Shown: piece after piece, positions 42,979-43,056 of the stretch | How positions within the stretch are numbered: the first letter of the stretch is position 1 | How the letters are laid out: each line of letters begins with the position of its first letter | From: Victivallis vadensis | GTDB taxonomy: Bacteria; Verrucomicrobiota; Lentisphaeria; Victivallales; GWF2-50-93 | DNA length: 43,056 nt | Direction: 5' to 3' | Assembly: GCA_945883805.1 (NCBI GenBank) | Contig: CAMCYE010000015.1 | Span: forward strand, 1-43,056 | Notes under the pieces: generated by a model | Databases searched by the model: none | Seen by the model: only the letters and a program-made list of their open reading frames with translations | Told to the model about the DNA's origin: nothing | Position numbers and translations under genes: made by a program

Positions 42979-43056
42979 ATGACACACGGGCAGATAGACA
43001 GGATAAATTTGGCCTTGAACCGGATTGCGGCAAGGCGCATCGAGACCGATCCTAAA
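42979..43056 (+). CDS. Partial ORF at the window edge
   Basis: ATG 42979 behind AAAGGTGG opens 26 codons (MTHGQIDRINLALNRIAARR, then IETDPK) that run off the end. It is too short to assign. The good ribosome site and open frame make it a likely real gene start. Confidence 0.5.
   Translation, partial: MTHGQIDRINLALNRIAARRIETDPK

Overview
The window looks like part of a chromosome from a glycan-degrading anaerobe of the PVC superphylum, most likely Lentisphaerota (Victivallales/Oligosphaerales type). I infer this from two type-II pseudopilin genes with an FT(L/I)[11 protein letters not shown]-terminus and long leaders, several uroporphyrinogen-decarboxylase (URO-D)-like proteins in sugar loci, a stand-alone SWIB protein, and the mix of glycosidases. 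No 16S rRNA is present, so the assignment is inference. No tRNA, rRNA or CRISPR array was recognised.

Layout. (1) 1-5400 is a worn flank. It holds the tail of a SWIB gene, a small secreted protein, an unknown minus-strand gene followed by a truncated gene, remnants of a PIG-L/LmbE-like and a nitroreductase-like gene, and an intact divergent pair of a URO-D-like gene (-) and an AraC-type regulator (+). (2) 5658-8899 (+) is a three-gene operon: Gfo/Idh oxidoreductase, URO-D-like protein and sugar isomerase/epimerase. (3) 21863 down to 8873 (-) is a long operon: pseudopilin, beta-propeller, DNRLRE protein, GH63-like glycosidase, M14-like peptidase, a solute-binding-protein/permease fusion, a second permease with a very large insert, and a GH20-like hexosaminidase. 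(4) 22033-26223 (+) encodes an acetyl-xylan-esterase-like protein, a NagB-like isomerase and a GH4 enzyme. (5) 35727 down to 26260 (-) encodes a GntR/LacI-type repressor, GH38 alpha-mannosidase, DegT aminotransferase, two amidohydrolases, a second pseudopilin, a transposase/amidohydrolase scar and another URO-D-like protein. (6) 36018-39538 (+) encodes a sialidase-like propeller and a lipoprotein propeller. (7) 39540-43056 is a junction zone: a 193-bp cluster of perfect hairpins, a DUF5678-like/retropepsin pair, a Z1-domain remnant broken at a perfect palindrome, a site-2 protease, a SWIB gene and a partial ORF.

How it works together. Blocks 2-6 are tied together by one 12-bp motif, TTGTATTGTATT (or its complement). 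It occurs five times, at 5658, 21926, 31863, 35819 and 35983, each time in an intergenic promoter region. The GntR-type regulator at 34597-35727 has one of these sites in its own upstream region, so it is the obvious candidate for controlling the whole locus. The enzymes suggest uptake and breakdown of a mannose- and amino-sugar-containing glycan, possibly a glycoprotein glycan: GH38, GH20, GH63-like, GH4, NagB, esterase, peptidase and a CUT1-type importer. The Gfo/Idh, DegT, URO-D and amidohydrolase proteins would process an unusual sugar product. The substrate is inferred.

The most unusual items are the multi-hairpin DNA element at 39567-39759 with smaller relatives at other gene breakpoints, the five-site regulon, and the fused binding-protein/permease importer.
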